Shown here in pieces: positions 8,932 through 20,817 of a DNA stretch of 64,000 bases. Under the pieces are notes generated by a model. That model was not told the DNA's origin. It did no database searches and saw only the letters and a program-made list of their open reading frames with translations. Positions within the stretch are counted from its first letter, which is position 1. Each line of letters opens with the position of its first letter. Both the position numbers and the translations under genes were made by a program. The stretch comes from Zhongshania aquimaris. GTDB taxonomy: Bacteria > Pseudomonadota > Gammaproteobacteria > Pseudomonadales > Spongiibacteraceae. Location of the stretch: positions 186,001 through 250,000 of the forward strand of contig NZ_JAHWDQ010000002.1 of NCBI RefSeq assembly GCF_019312595.1, read 5' to 3'.

Positions 8932-10407
8932 GTGTTGCCAGAAGCTACGTGGCAAAAATGTATTGCACATTTGCAAGACGAGTTGCCTTCTCAGCAATTT
9001 AATACCTGGATTAGGCCGTTACGGGTTGAATTGGCTGGCGACTTGATACACTTATGTGCGCCAAATCGTTTTGTTCGCGATTGGGTTAGTGATCGTTTTT
9101 ATTCGCGTATCGTTGAGTTGGTTACTGAGCTATCACCACCTGGGAAAAAAGTGCAGGTTGAGCTCGGAATTGCAGAGCGACAGGCAAGTCGAAGCTCGGC
9201 CAGTCCTTTGGCGACAAACCCAAGTACTTCTCGCCAGCCATTTCAGTCATCCCCTATTGCTAAGGATCCTGAACAGGTGTTCTCGCGAGGTCAGGTGGCG
9301 GCGCCTTCGGTGTCTTATCCTCCGCAAGGTGCTCCGCAGATTATCACCGGTCAGCGCCAGGTCGAAGTTGAGGGTGGTATTCGGCACCAGAGTTCACTAA
9401 TGGAATCATACACCTTCGATACTTTTGTCGAGGGTAAGTCGAATCAGCTAGCACGTGCGGCTGCGAGCCAAGTGGCTAGTAATCCTGGGCGGGGATATAA
9501 CCCGCTGTTCCTATATGGTGGTGTTGGGCTAGGCAAAACCCATTTAATGCACGCTGTCGGTAATGCTTTAATTCAGCAAAACCCAAATGCCAAAGTAGTT
9601 TATTTACATTCCGAGCGCTTTGTAGCGGATATGGTAAAGGCCTTGCAGTTAAACGCGATTAATGAGTTTAAGCGCTATTATCGCTCGGTAGATGCTCTTT
9701 TAATTGATGATATCCAGTTTTTCTCCGGTAAGGATCGCTCGCAGGAAGAGTTTTTCCATACTTTTAATGCTCTCCTTGAGGGGGGGCAGCAGATGATACT
9801 GACGTGCGACAGATATCCAAAGGAAATCAAAGGCTTAGAAGAGCGGTTGAAATCTCGTTTTGGTTGGGGCCTCACTGTTGCGGTAGAGCCGCCGGAGTTG
9901 GAGACCCGTGTGGCGATTTTGTTGAAGAAAGCTGAGCAAGAAAAGGCGACCCTACCTTCTGATGCAGCGTTTTTTATCGCCCAACGTGTACGCTCAAATG
10001 TTCGTGAATTAGAAGGCGTGTTAAAGCGTGTAATTGCAAGTTCTCGCTTTATGGCAAGACCCATAGATATCCCGTTGATAAAAGAGTCGCTTAAAGATTT
10101 ATTGGCTTTACAGGATAAGCAGGTGAGCCTAGATAATATTCAGCGAACAGTAGCAGAATATTACAAAATTAAAATTGCTGACCTTATGTCGAAGCGTCGT
10201 AGTCGCTCTGTAGCGAGGCCGCGTCAGGTCGCTATGGCCTTGTCTAAGGAATTAACGAATCACAGTTTGCCAGAGATTGGCGAGGGCTTTGGTGGTAGAG
10301 ATCACACCACAGTGCTTCATGCGTGCCGTAAAATTAAAGAGTTGCGCGAAAGTGATGGTGATATACGAGAAGATTACCAAAATTTGATAAGACTGCTCAC
10401 AAGCTAA
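8932..10407 (+). CDS. dnaA: chromosomal replication initiator DnaA
   Basis: 491 residues. Binds DnaA boxes, opens oriC and loads the DnaB helicase. Domain I ([20 protein letters not shown]) is followed by a variable linker (about 85-155), the AAA+ domain with Walker [11 protein letters not shown], Walker [10 protein letters not shown] and the arginine region [13 protein letters not shown], and the DNA-binding domain IV with [19 protein letters not shown]. The start is GTG at 8932 with a GGAG ribosome site a few bases upstream; TTG at 8935 is the alternative. It is first in the rightward dnaA-dnaN-recF-gyrB series. Confidence 0.99.
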   Translation: MLPEATWQKCIAHLQDELPSQQFNTWIRPLRVELAGDLIHLCAPNRFVRDWVSDRFYSRIVELVTELSPPGKKVQVELGIAERQASRSSASPLATNPSTSRQPFQSSPIAKDPEQVFSRGQVAAPSVSYPPQGAPQIITGQRQVEVEGGIRHQSSLMESYTFDTFVEGKSNQLARAAASQVASNPGRGYNPLFLYGGVGLGKTHLMHAVGNALIQQNPNAKVVYLHSERFVADMVKALQLNAINEFKRYYRSVDALLIDDIQFFSGKDRSQEEFFHTFNALLEGGQQMILTCDRYPKEIKGLEERLKSRFGWGLTVAVEPPELETRVAILLKKAEQEKATLPSDAAFFIAQRVRSNVRELEGVLKRVIASSRFMARPIDIPLIKESLKDLLALQDKQVSLDNIQRTVAEYYKIKIADLMSKRRSRSVARPRQVAMALSKELTNHSLPEIGEGFGGRDHTTVLHACRKIKELRESDGDIREDYQNLIRLLTS

Positions 10408-10490
10408 TGTTTTAGTGGCGCTTTATATAATAAAGTAGCTTTAATATTCCATAACCTATCAATATATTTAAAAGAACAGGAACCGGAAGC

Positions 10491-11597
10491 ATGAAATTTT
10501 CGATTTCGCGGGAAGCGTTGATAAAGCCCTTGAATCTTGTCGCTGGTGTTGTCGAGCGTCGGCAAACTTTACCAATACTGGCAAACGTACAGCTAGTGTT
10601 AAACGGTCAGGAATTAGCGCTGACCGGCACAGATTTAGAGGTTGAGCTTATTGGCCGTGTTCATCTGGAAGATGAAACGGGTGTGTCAGGTGAGATCACC
10701 ATCCCCGCTCGGAAATTAGTTGATATTTGTAAGGCCTTACCCGACGGTTCTGATATTAGCTTCCAGTTAGATGATCAGAAATTAATTATCAAGTCTGGCC
10801 GTAGCCGATTCCAGCTATCAACTTTGCCTGCGAATGATTTTCCTAGTGTAGAGCAGGCAAAGGGTGGTCAGTCCTTTACTCTGAAGCAAGGTGATTTAAA
10901 GCGCCTGATAGAAAGAACTAGCTTCGCAATGGCGCAACAAGATGTGCGCTATTATTTAAATGGTATGCTGTTTGAAGTGACCAATGGCCAATTACGTGTG
11001 GTGGCTACGGATGGTCACCGCTTAGCGATGGCAACATTTCAGGGTGATATTAGCGTCGATCAAGTTGCCCAAGTCATTGTGCCAAGAAAGGGTGTGGTTG
11101 AGCTCGCCAGGTTGTTGATGAATGAAGATCAGGAAGCTGAAGTCATTGTTGGTGGTAACCATATTCGTGTCGTGACGGCAGACTTTACTTTCACCTCTAA
11201 GCTAATCGATGGCAAGTTCCCAGACTATGAGCGCGTGTTACCGCGTAACAGCACCAAGGTTGTGTTAGGTGCCAGGGCCGATTTAAAACAAGCTTTTGCC
11301 AGGACGGCGATATTATCGAATGAGAAGTATCGCGGGATTCGCATGCTGCTTACTAGTGGGGAGTTGCGCATCGTCGCCAACAACCCTGAGCAGGAAGAAG
11401 CTGAAGAGACTGTTGCGGTCGAATATCAAGGTGATAGCCTGGAAATTGGTTTTAACGTCAGTTATTTACTTGACGTCCTGTCGGCAATTAATGGCGAGTC
11501 AGCAAAGTTCTCGCTGTCTGATGCAAATAGTTCTGCTTTAATTGAAGAAGCAGATGGCGGTAATTGTCAGTACGTCGTAATGCCGATGCGTTTGTAA
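10491..11597 (+). CDS. dnaN: DNA polymerase III beta subunit (sliding clamp)
   Basis: 368 residues, three repeated clamp domains. MKFSISREALIKPLNLVAGV is the canonical start, RQTLPILANV the conserved domain I stretch, and YVVMPMRL the classic C-terminus of the peptide-binding pocket. The ring tethers Pol III and other partners to DNA. It lies 83 bases after dnaA and is followed by an inverted repeat that may end transcription before recF. Confidence 0.99.
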   Translation: MKFSISREALIKPLNLVAGVVERRQTLPILANVQLVLNGQELALTGTDLEVELIGRVHLEDETGVSGEITIPARKLVDICKALPDGSDISFQLDDQKLIIKSGRSRFQLSTLPANDFPSVEQAKGGQSFTLKQGDLKRLIERTSFAMAQQDVRYYLNGMLFEVTNGQLRVVATDGHRLAMATFQGDISVDQVAQVIVPRKGVVELARLLMNEDQEAEVIVGGNHIRVVTADFTFTSKLIDGKFPDYERVLPRNSTKVVLGARADLKQAFARTAILSNEKYRGIRMLLTSGELRIVANNPEQEEAEETVAVEYQGDSLEIGFNVSYLLDVLSAINGESAKFSLSDANSSALIEEADGGNCQYVVMPMRL

Positions 11598-11614
11598 GGT
11601 TTTAGGTCAATTCG

Positions 11615-11649
11615 ACATGCTCTTGTTGGTTTTGCGAATAAGAGCATGT
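11615..11649 (+). terminator. possible terminator after dnaN
   Basis: ACATGCTCTT (11615-11624) and AAGAGCATGT (11640-11649) form a perfect 10-bp stem with a 15-base loop, followed by a T-rich TTGGTTTTTCTT. The stem is only 40% G+C and the loop is long, so it may be partial or act as a pause site between dnaN and recF. Confidence 0.45.
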
Positions 11650-11762
11650 TTGGTTTTTCTTATGCTTGGCTCCCCTCCCCTCAGATTGCTAAATTCTATG
11701 CTTGCTTTTGACGGCATCTATATCGGGCTTGTCCGCATTTCTGGGGACGATAGGTATTCTAG

Positions 11763-12890
11763 GTGTTCATTGTGCGGTTAGAAAAGCTAAGTATCTATAA
11801 TTTTAGAAATCTTTCTCATATAGAGATGCCTCAGCTGGCCTCGTTCAACTTTATTCACGGGGTTAACGGTAGTGGTAAGACTAGCATTTTAGAGGCCGTC
11901 CACACCGTAGCGCTTACTCGTTCGTTTCGTTCGCGGAAAATGGATTCGGTTATTTCTTATGATAAGGACGATCTGACGGTTCGTGGAGAGTTGTGGCAAG
12001 GCGAGCGCGCTGGGCAACAAATTATCGGAGTTCGAAGGCCCAGAAAAGGGCCTGTGTTAGTAAAGCTTGGTGGTGAGAAGCTTTCGACAGCTGGTCAGTT
12101 GGCGGGAGTACTTCCGGTTCAGGTTATAAACCCTGCTAGTTTTGAGTTGTTAGAGGGCTCTCCAGGCGTGAGACGGCAGTATATTGACTGGGGAGTGTTC
12201 CACGTGAAACATTCCGGCTTTTTTGAGTATTGGCCTCGTTATCGTAAAGCGCTTCAGCAGCGTAATTCCTTGCTTAGACGTGGTAATATAGACGTTGCGC
12301 TGCTAGCCCCTTGGGATAGAGAAATGGCGACGATGGGCGCATTAATACACGATGCACGCTCAGCACACTTTGAGCTACTGATAAGCGCGTTTAGTGATAT
12401 TTATCAGCGTCTGCTCAATTTGGTTGGCGCTTCGGAAACTAATGCCCCGTCGCTAAAGGTCTCTATAAATTCGGGGTGGCGTGACAGTGATATGGATTTT
12501 GCTGAGGCATTGCGGTCAGGTTTGGCGGGAGACTTGCGTGCAGGGTTTACACGAAGCGGTCCTCATCGTGCAGATATAGAATTTCGAGTTGGAAAGATGA
12601 TGGCTGGAGATGTTCTCTCAAGAGGGCAAATAAAGACTCTAGTTTGTGCACTTAAACTGGCCCAATCAAAGGTGCTTTTGGACCAGGGTATAGCGACTGT
12701 TTTTCTGATAGATGACTTGGCGGCTGAGCTTGACGAGGGTCGATGCCAGGCGGTTTTTAGTGAGTTGGTGGCGCTTGATGTCCAGGTATTCGCCAGTGCC
12801 GTAAAGCGGTCAGACCTTGATGACAGCTGGTGTTTAGGTAAGAGTTTAAAAAGGTTTCACGTGGAACATGGGGTGCTGACGGAATGCTAG
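11763..12890 (+). CDS. recF: DNA replication and repair protein RecF
   Basis: 375 residues. SMC-like ATPase that, with RecO and RecR, loads RecA on gapped DNA. Walker A is GVNGSGKTS near residue 35, the signature region is VLSRGQIKTLVCALKLAQ and Walker B is FLIDDLAAELD. The start is GTG at 11763; GTG at 11772 is equally possible. Two parS sites are embedded in the coding sequence and both encode the peptide FHV(K/E)H, once in the conserved DWGVFHVKH segment and once in the last dozen residues. The C-terminal tail after Walker B is otherwise ordinary. Confidence 0.98.
   Translation: MFIVRLEKLSIYNFRNLSHIEMPQLASFNFIHGVNGSGKTSILEAVHTVALTRSFRSRKMDSVISYDKDDLTVRGELWQGERAGQQIIGVRRPRKGPVLVKLGGEKLSTAGQLAGVLPVQVINPASFELLEGSPGVRRQYIDWGVFHVKHSGFFEYWPRYRKALQQRNSLLRRGNIDVALLAPWDREMATMGALIHDARSAHFELLISAFSDIYQRLLNLVGASETNAPSLKVSINSGWRDSDMDFAEALRSGLAGDLRAGFTRSGPHRADIEFRVGKMMAGDVLSRGQIKTLVCALKLAQSKVLLDQGIATVFLIDDLAAELDEGRCQAVFSELVALDVQVFASAVKRSDLDDSWCLGKSLKRFHVEHGVLTEC
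12196..12211 (+). other. parS centromere site 1 (inside recF)
   Basis: TGTTCCACGTGAAACA matches the conserved ParB/Spo0J-binding consensus TGTTNCACGTGAAACA at every defined position. It lies about 3.4 kb from the origin, where parS sites cluster in many bacteria. Confidence 0.9.
12853..12868 (-). other. parS centromere site 2 (inside the 3' end of recF)
   Basis: On the minus strand the site reads TGTTCCACGTGAAACC, identical to the parS consensus except for the outermost base. It is 657 bases from site 1 and in the opposite nominal orientation, though the core is palindromic. Confidence 0.8.
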
Positions 12891-12985
12891 GCGTTCTAGA
12901 TAAGAAAGGTTTTTACTCCAAGTTTTAGAGTTTTTAGGTCGGTTTGATGTGGTAAGGCAGTATTCTGCTGCAGGATATAAAATAA

Positions 12986-15442
<2,457 letters not shown>

Positions 15443-15457
15443 AAACCGTTGTCAACT

Positions 15458-15487
15458 CTTGAGACGGAGGCTCACTCCGCTCTCAAG
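15458..15487. terminator. hairpin between convergent gyrB and plsC
   Basis: CTTGAG...CTCAAG (15458-15463 and 15482-15487) with an inner GGAG/CTCC stem forms an interrupted hairpin just after gyrB. There is no clear T-run on either strand, so this is only a terminator-like structure. Confidence 0.35.
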
Positions 15488-15539
15488 TAGTTAAATGATA
15501 GTCGGTAATCGTATTTCAATAGGGTTCGGGTTTAGCGTA

Positions 15540-16265
15540 TTACTGAATTAGTTCGCACTGAGCCTCTATCCAGTTTTCTACTTCTAAGCTTAGTTCTTTA
15601 CTTTCTCGACCGGCAGTAGGTATTGCATCCCCAATTACAAGAATCACCGTGCCAGGTTTTATTCTAAGCCCCCTCGCAGGCCATAATTTTCCGCCGTTGT
15701 GGGCGATTGGCAATACCGGAACCCCTGCCTCTATAGCCATGCCAGCACCACTGCGGGCATATTTTCCACGAACACCGACAGGCGTCCGTGTACCCTCGGG
15801 AAAGATAAGCACGTTATATTTATTTCGCAGCCTCGATAGACCTTGCTCCATCGTCTGTCTAATCGCTGCGCGTGGATTACTGCGATCGATACCAATTGCA
15901 TTCATCATTCTTAAGGCCCAACCGAAGAAAGGAATGCTAAAGAGTTCGCGTTTTACTACAGTAGCAACAGGGAATAAAAACCACTGTAAGTAGAATGTTT
16001 CCCACTGGCTTTGATGCTTTGCCATGGCCACGTAAGGCACTGTTGATGGTAGCTTGCCTCGTATCTCCGTTTTCACACCGCAGCATATTCTCAGCCAAAG
16101 GATAATTGCTGCGTTGCCTAAAACAAAATAACGTCCGCGAACATGAAAAGGCAGGAATGAGGTGAACAGCAAGCCAGTAGTGCAAATAAAAACGGTGATT
16201 AAGGCGTAGCCCGTAAAAAAAAGCACAGAGCGGATTGTTAATATGCTGTTTACAATAAAGGCCAT
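15540..16265 (-). CDS. plsC: 1-acyl-sn-glycerol-3-phosphate acyltransferase
   Basis: 241 residues. Transfers an acyl chain to lysophosphatidic acid to give phosphatidic acid at the inner membrane. A transmembrane helix lies near residues 9-33. The catalytic block is AMAKHQSQWET (His plus acidic residue five positions later, as E rather than the usual D), followed by FPEGTRTPVGVRGKYARSGA, the acyltransferase block 3. Pseudomonas has an lptA/plsC-like gene in the same place after gyrB. Lysophospholipid specificity is inferred from the family. Confidence 0.9.
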   Translation of the reverse strand: MAFIVNSILTIRSVLFFTGYALITVFICTTGLLFTSFLPFHVRGRYFVLGNAAIILWLRICCGVKTEIRGKLPSTVPYVAMAKHQSQWETFYLQWFLFPVATVVKRELFSIPFFGWALRMMNAIGIDRSNPRAAIRQTMEQGLSRLRNKYNVLIFPEGTRTPVGVRGKYARSGAGMAIEAGVPVLPIAHNGGKLWPARGLRIKPGTVILVIGDAIPTAGRESKELSLEVENWIEAQCELIQ

Positions 16266-16327
16266 TCCCGAATCTCGTTTGGTGTTGCGGTGAATTTTGT
16301 GCCCACCGCAAGATAACTATTTACCAC

Positions 16328-16353
16328 CCTCCCTCATTTTTTAGTGAGGGAGG
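16328..16353. terminator. hairpin after glyS
   Basis: CCTCCCTCA (16328-16336) pairs perfectly with TGAGGGAGG (16345-16353) across an 8-base loop, 5 bases past the glyS stop. It is G+C-rich, but no T-run follows on the glyS strand. It may still protect the 3' end or assist termination. Confidence 0.45.
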
Positions 16354-16357
16354 AAAA

Positions 16358-18445
16358 TCATTTACCTACAACTAATAAAGAAATATCCGCCACCTCTAGG
16401 AATAGACCTTGAAGTTGCTTGAGTAAGGCGAGGCGGTTATTACGCAATGCATCATCGTCTGCGTTGACCATGACCTGGTCAAAGAAGGCATCCACGCTAG
16501 ACTGTAGCGACGCCAAAGACTTCAAGCCACCTTCGTAGTCGCCAGCAGCAAACAAAGGTAAAACCTTGCTTTGTTGCCGTAGCAATTGCTCCGCAAGTGT
16601 CGACTCTGCAGCCTCGACTAGTAAATCAGAGTTTATAGTGTCTGCGATTTCACCCTCAGCTTTAGCGAGTATATTAGAAACCCGCTTGTTGGCAGCGGCT
16701 AGCGCAGCGGCCTCTTCCAGTTGATTAAAGGTATGTACCGCTTTAATACGCTTGTCTATATCGAGCGGTTGACTTAGTTGCTTAGCACTTACTGACAAGA
16801 ACACCTCTGCTGATATGCCCTGGTCTTCGTAGCCGGCGCGTAAGCGATCAATAATGTAAGTCACAACGGTGGCCTTTAAGGTTGAATCACCGGAGAATTT
16901 ACCGTGCTTTGCGATGGCTAGATCAACTAAATGGGCAAGGTCCAGGTTGAGATCTTTCTCAACAATGATACGCAGTACACCCAGGGAGGCGCGACGTAAT
17001 GCAAAGGGATCTTTTGATCCGCTTGGTATTTGCCCAATACCAAAAATGCCAGATATTGTATCAAGTCGATCAGCTAGCGCGAGGACGGTTCCGGTGACGG
17101 TTGTTGGCAGACTGTCACCGGCAAAACGCGGCATATATTGCTCGTTCATGCTCAGTGACACATCCGCTTCTTCACCGTCGTTTTGTGCATAGTAATATCC
17201 GGCAATACCCTGCATATCATCGAACTCGAGTACCATGTCGGTAACGAGATCACTTTTAGATAGTTCCGCTGCGCGCTTTGCCGCTTCTGGATTGGCGCCA
17301 ATGAGTTTCGCTATATCGACGCTCAATTCAGCGACACGGCAGGTTTTGTCGTAGATGGTGCCCAGCTTGTCCTGGAACACGATGGCGCGCAGTTTTTCGC
17401 GCTGCTTTTCTAAACTCGTTTTGCAGTCGGTCTCAAAGAAAAAAGCGGCGTCGCTTAGCCGTGGGCGTATCACTCGTTCGTTGCCATCAATTACTTTTTG
17501 AGGCTCGCGACTTTCGATGTTGGACACGGTGATAAAGTGCGGCATAAGTTTATTGTTAGCATCGACAACATGAAAGTATTTCTGATGCTCTTTCATTGAG
17601 GAGATTAACGCTTCAGCGGGCACTTTAAGAAAGCGTTCTTCAAAACTACCAGCCAATGCTACCGGCCATTCTACTAACGCACTTACTTCATCGAGAAGAT
17701 CATCGCTAATCACTGTGTTACCGCCGAGTGTTTTTCCCAGCTCAGTAATTTGACTGCGAATAATATCTTGGCGAACCTGGAAGTCGGCGATAACACTGCC
17801 CTGCTCTTTCAGAATGGTTTCATACTGATTTGCAGAGCTTATGCGTAATTCTTTGTTGCAGTGGAAACGGTGGCCACGGGTAATATTTGAGGATATTAAA
17901 TTAAAAATATTTTCCTCTAAGGGCTCTTCACCAAAAACGATAGCGAGCCACTGTATTGGCCGCACGAATTCTGTGCGCGAAGAGCCCCAGCGCATGCGTT
18001 TTGCTATCGGCAGCGAGTTTAAGGCGGCATCAATAACACTCGCAATAAGGTCTGCGGTGTTCGCGCCTTTTGCGGTAACGTGGTAGCACAGCTTTTCTTG
18101 CTTGCCGTCGTTAGCGACGTGCTTGCTGAGTTCATCAATGTCGATGGCATTCTTCTTTGCAAATGCTATCGCGGCATTGGTTGCATTGCCTGCATCGTCA
18201 AAAGCGACCTTCACCGGCGGGCCCCAAATTTCTAATTCTTTATCTGGGGAGGTCTCAGCTACATCAGATAGTAGTACGGCAAGTCGGCGCGGACTGGCAT
18301 AACTTTTTGCGGCAGAAAAATTTATTGCCTGATTCGAAAGTTGCGAACTGATGCTATTGGTGAATGCAGCCGACAAAGTCTTTAAGGCTTTTGGTGGTAA
18401 TTCTTCGGTGCCTACTTCAATGAGTAAATCGCGATGGGCAGTCAT
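16358..18445 (-). CDS. glyS: glycyl-tRNA synthetase beta subunit
   Basis: 695 residues, close to the 689 of E. coli. It forms the alpha2beta2 enzyme with GlyQ and recognises tRNA-Gly. LLIEVGTEELPPKALKTLS is the typical N-terminus, the HD-like region includes RAAELSKSDLVTDMVLEFDD and GIAGYYYA, and DPFALRRASLGVLRII is a strong family signature; an anticodon-binding-like domain ends the protein. Its ATG overlaps the TAA of glyQ by one base (TAATG), so the subunits are translationally coupled. Confidence 0.98.
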   Translation of the reverse strand: MTAHRDLLIEVGTEELPPKALKTLSAAFTNSISSQLSNQAINFSAAKSYASPRRLAVLLSDVAETSPDKELEIWGPPVKVAFDDAGNATNAAIAFAKKNAIDIDELSKHVANDGKQEKLCYHVTAKGANTADLIASVIDAALNSLPIAKRMRWGSSRTEFVRPIQWLAIVFGEEPLEENIFNLISSNITRGHRFHCNKELRISSANQYETILKEQGSVIADFQVRQDIIRSQITELGKTLGGNTVISDDLLDEVSALVEWPVALAGSFEERFLKVPAEALISSMKEHQKYFHVVDANNKLMPHFITVSNIESREPQKVIDGNERVIRPRLSDAAFFFETDCKTSLEKQREKLRAIVFQDKLGTIYDKTCRVAELSVDIAKLIGANPEAAKRAAELSKSDLVTDMVLEFDDMQGIAGYYYAQNDGEEADVSLSMNEQYMPRFAGDSLPTTVTGTVLALADRLDTISGIFGIGQIPSGSKDPFALRRASLGVLRIIVEKDLNLDLAHLVDLAIAKHGKFSGDSTLKATVVTYIIDRLRAGYEDQGISAEVFLSVSAKQLSQPLDIDKRIKAVHTFNQLEEAAALAAANKRVSNILAKAEGEIADTINSDLLVEAAESTLAEQLLRQQSKVLPLFAAGDYEGGLKSLASLQSSVDAFFDQVMVNADDDALRNNRLALLKQLQGLFLEVADISLLVVGK

Positions 18446-19395
18446 TATTTACTCTCCTTTGCGGCGGCAAATTCTGCGCGTAAATTTTCCGGCGCCAAGG
18501 GAAAACCGAGTGCTTCGCGAGCGTTGAAATAAGCTTGTGCTACCGCGCGAGCTAAGCTTCTAACGCGCAGGATGAAGCGTTGTCGCTCCGTTACAGAAAT
18601 GGCGTGCCTCGCATCGAGTAAATTAAATGCGTGCGACGCCTTCATCACCATCTCGTAAGCGGGTAGCGGCAGTCCCTTTTCGATAAGGCGCTCACTTTCC
18701 TTTTCGCAATGATTAAATTGGGCGAACAGCTGGCTGACGTCGGCCTCTTCAAAATTAAAGTGCGACATTTCAACTTCGTTTTGATGAAACACGTCACCGT
18801 AGCTGACGTTGCCAGCAGGCCCCTTTGTCCAGACCAAATCGTAAATACTGTCAACGCCCTGCAGATACATTGCAATTCGTTCCAAGCCATAGGTGATTTC
18901 GCCGCTAACTGGGTAGCACTCTAAGCCGCCGACTTGTTGGAAGTACGTGAACTGGGTAACTTCCATGCCGTTTAGCCAGACCTCCCAGCCTAGGCCCCAG
19001 GCGCCCAAAGTTGGCGACTCCCAGTTGTCTTCTACAAAACGGATGTCGTGAACTTCTGGGTCGATGCCGAGCATTTTTAAGGATTCTAAATATAGATCCT
19101 GAATATTGCTGGGCGACGGCTTCATAATGACCTGAAACTGATAGTAGTGTTGCAGACGATTGGGGTTGGTGCCGTAGCGACCGTCGGTGGGTCTGCGGCA
19201 AGGCTGGACGTAGGCGGCATTCCAAGTCTCTGGGCCAATAGCGCGCAAAAACGTGGCTGGGTGGAAGGTGCCTGCACCAACCTCCATGTCGAGCGGTTGA
19301 AGTAGCACACAGCCCTGCTCTGCCCAATATTGTTGCAATGCCAAAATTAGCCCCTGAAAGGTGCTGACGTCTGCCTTACTCACGGCCTTCCCCAC
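18445..19395 (-). CDS. glyQ: glycyl-tRNA synthetase alpha subunit
   Basis: 316 residues. Catalytic class II subunit that activates glycine. Conserved blocks: [20 protein letters not shown], the motif [22 protein letters not shown]-site segment [20 protein letters not shown] and [20 protein letters not shown]. Standard length. It is first in the leftward glyQ-glyS pair, divergent from djlA with a 125-base gap that should hold both promoters. Confidence 0.98.
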   Translation of the reverse strand: MGKAVSKADVSTFQGLILALQQYWAEQGCVLLQPLDMEVGAGTFHPATFLRAIGPETWNAAYVQPCRRPTDGRYGTNPNRLQHYYQFQVIMKPSPSNIQDLYLESLKMLGIDPEVHDIRFVEDNWESPTLGAWGLGWEVWLNGMEVTQFTYFQQVGGLECYPVSGEITYGLERIAMYLQGVDSIYDLVWTKGPAGNVSYGDVFHQNEVEMSHFNFEEADVSQLFAQFNHCEKESERLIEKGLPLPAYEMVMKASHAFNLLDARHAISVTERQRFILRVRSLARAVAQAYFNAREALGFPLAPENLRAEFAAAKESK

Positions 19396-19520
19396 GAAAT
19401 AAATAAAGAGGTGAATTATACAGATTTGATAGCTGCTGCGTTAAGACTTAGGTGGTTTCTGGTCGTAGTAGCGGTGGACTTGCTATTATCGGCGTTCATA
19501 TATGCGGGAGACAGGGTGGA

Positions 19521-20303
19521 ATGGCGAAAATAATCGGTGCGATTTTGGGTTTTATGGTCGGTGGCCCTTTGCTAGCACTCCTAGGATTTGTCGTAGGGAC
19601 ATTTTTTGACCGTGGCTTAGGTCAGGCGATGCGCTTCAATTACGGAGCCGAGCGTGAGCGTGTACAAGGCGTATTTTTCGACACCGTGTTTCGTGTCATG
19701 GGTCATATCGCAAAGGCCGATGGCCGAGTGTGCGAATCTGAGGTTGCGCAGGCAGAGGCAATTATCAGCCAGCTAGGTTTAACAGGTGCTCGTCGTCAGG
19801 ATGCAATTAATAAGTTCAAAGAGGGCAGTGACAGTAGTTTTAAATTAGAGCCGCAGATGTCTGATTTTATGCAGGTGGCAAAAAGTCAGACCTTGCTTCG
19901 CCAAATGTTGCTAGAGGCGTTGTTGACCATGGCGCTGGCAGACGGCGAGATGGCAAGCGCTGAGCGGGATATCGTTACCTTAGTGGCAAAATACTTGGGT
20001 ATGCCGGCTGCCGAGTTTCAGCGTTTAATAGACATGGTGATGGCCCAGCGTCAGTTTCATAGCGGCGGTTCCGCTCAAAGTAACAGCGGTTTAGAGCTTA
20101 AGAAGGCATATCAGGCTATCGGTGTTGACGACTCCATATCCGATGCGGAGCTAAAGCGCGCCTATCGCAAGCTAATGAGCCAGCACCATCCAGATAAGCT
20201 AATTGCTAAAGGTGTTCCTGAAGATATGTTAAAAATTGCAACGGAGAAGGCACAGGAAATTCAGGCAGCCTACGACTTAATTAAGAAAAGTCGCGGCTCC
20301 TGA
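19521..20303 (+). CDS. djlA: DjlA-like co-chaperone (TerB and DnaJ domains)
   Basis: 260 residues. The start is set at 19521, preceded by an AGGGTGG ribosome site; an upstream in-frame start at 19452 would add an unrelated extension. An N-terminal glycine-rich membrane segment (about 3-30) is followed by a TerB-like helical domain (about 55-170, with GHIAKADGRV and MALADGEMASAERD) and a C-terminal J domain with the essential HPD tripeptide (SQHHPDKL). DjlA stimulates DnaK ATPase at the inner membrane. Neighbours do not suggest a specific client. Confidence 0.93.
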   Translation: MAKIIGAILGFMVGGPLLALLGFVVGTFFDRGLGQAMRFNYGAERERVQGVFFDTVFRVMGHIAKADGRVCESEVAQAEAIISQLGLTGARRQDAINKFKEGSDSSFKLEPQMSDFMQVAKSQTLLRQMLLEALLTMALADGEMASAERDIVTLVAKYLGMPAAEFQRLIDMVMAQRQFHSGGSAQSNSGLELKKAYQAIGVDDSISDAELKRAYRKLMSQHHPDKLIAKGVPEDMLKIATEKAQEIQAAYDLIKKSRGS

Positions 20304-20321
20304 TGCAATTCCGCCTGTCGG

Positions 20322-20342
20322 GCCAGCTTATGATTAGCTGGC
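20322..20342. terminator. hairpin between convergent djlA and yebG
   Basis: GCCAGCT (20322-20328) and AGCTGGC (20336-20342) form a perfect 7-bp stem that includes the end of yebG. No strong T-run follows on either side, so termination is unproven. Confidence 0.35.
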
Positions 20343-20621
20343 TTGGGCTGACAAAGGACGCACATTATCGATGGCTTGCGAGTCTATTTCCTCGAGTGCC
20401 TCTACCCTACCCTTGCAGGCTTGCATAATAGCTTCTTTGTTTTTGGCGAGGAAAATGCCAAATTCTTCAGCTTTCGTTTCATCAACATCGGGAATATGTT
20501 GTTGCAGTAATGCACTGAAACCCTCTGCCAACTCCAACATTTTGTCGTAGGCGTCGGCATCTTTTTTGTTGTCAAACATACTGTTGTCCCTATCGCACAT
20601 CCACTTGGCTACTACCGCCAT
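20334..20621 (-). CDS. yebG: SOS-induced YebG family protein
   Basis: 95 residues. The start MAVVAKWMCDRDNSMF and the core KKDADAYDKMLELAEGFSALL match YebG, a small DNA-damage-inducible protein of unknown biochemical role. A GAGGTG ribosome site precedes the ATG. Regulation is clear: a perfect LexA operator lies 46-61 bases upstream, as in E. coli yebG. It is transcribed leftward, convergent with djlA. Confidence 0.9.
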   Translation of the reverse strand: MAVVAKWMCDRDNSMFDNKKDADAYDKMLELAEGFSALLQQHIPDVDETKAEEFGIFLAKNKEAIMQACKGRVEALEEIDSQAIDNVRPLSAQAS

Positions 20622-20666
20622 ATTTCACCTCGTTTGATTTTTTAAGGATATTAACTCTGGCCCGTA

Positions 20667-20682
20667 CTGTATATAAATACAG
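20667..20682 (-). promoter_or_regulatory. LexA (SOS) box of yebG
   Basis: CTGTATATAAATACAG fits CTGT-N8-ACAG exactly with an AT-rich centre. On the minus strand it lies between a TTGCAT -35 and a TACAGT-like -10, so bound LexA would block the yebG promoter. Confidence 0.9.
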
Positions 20683-20817
20683 CTTTTCATGCAAGACATA
20701 ATGCGCAAATACAGCACAGCTCTTGGTATTCATTACTTTGATTGATGTGAGATTGCAGAGGTATGGAAAGGCAAGCTTACCGAAACCATATTGTTTCTTT
20801 AGGCAAATAAGGGCCAA

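Noticed and set aside
20590-20817. A 75-codon frame leftward between the GGDEF-EAL gene and yebG.
   Set aside because: It contains the LexA box and the yebG promoter, and overlaps the yebG start; regulatory DNA explains the region.
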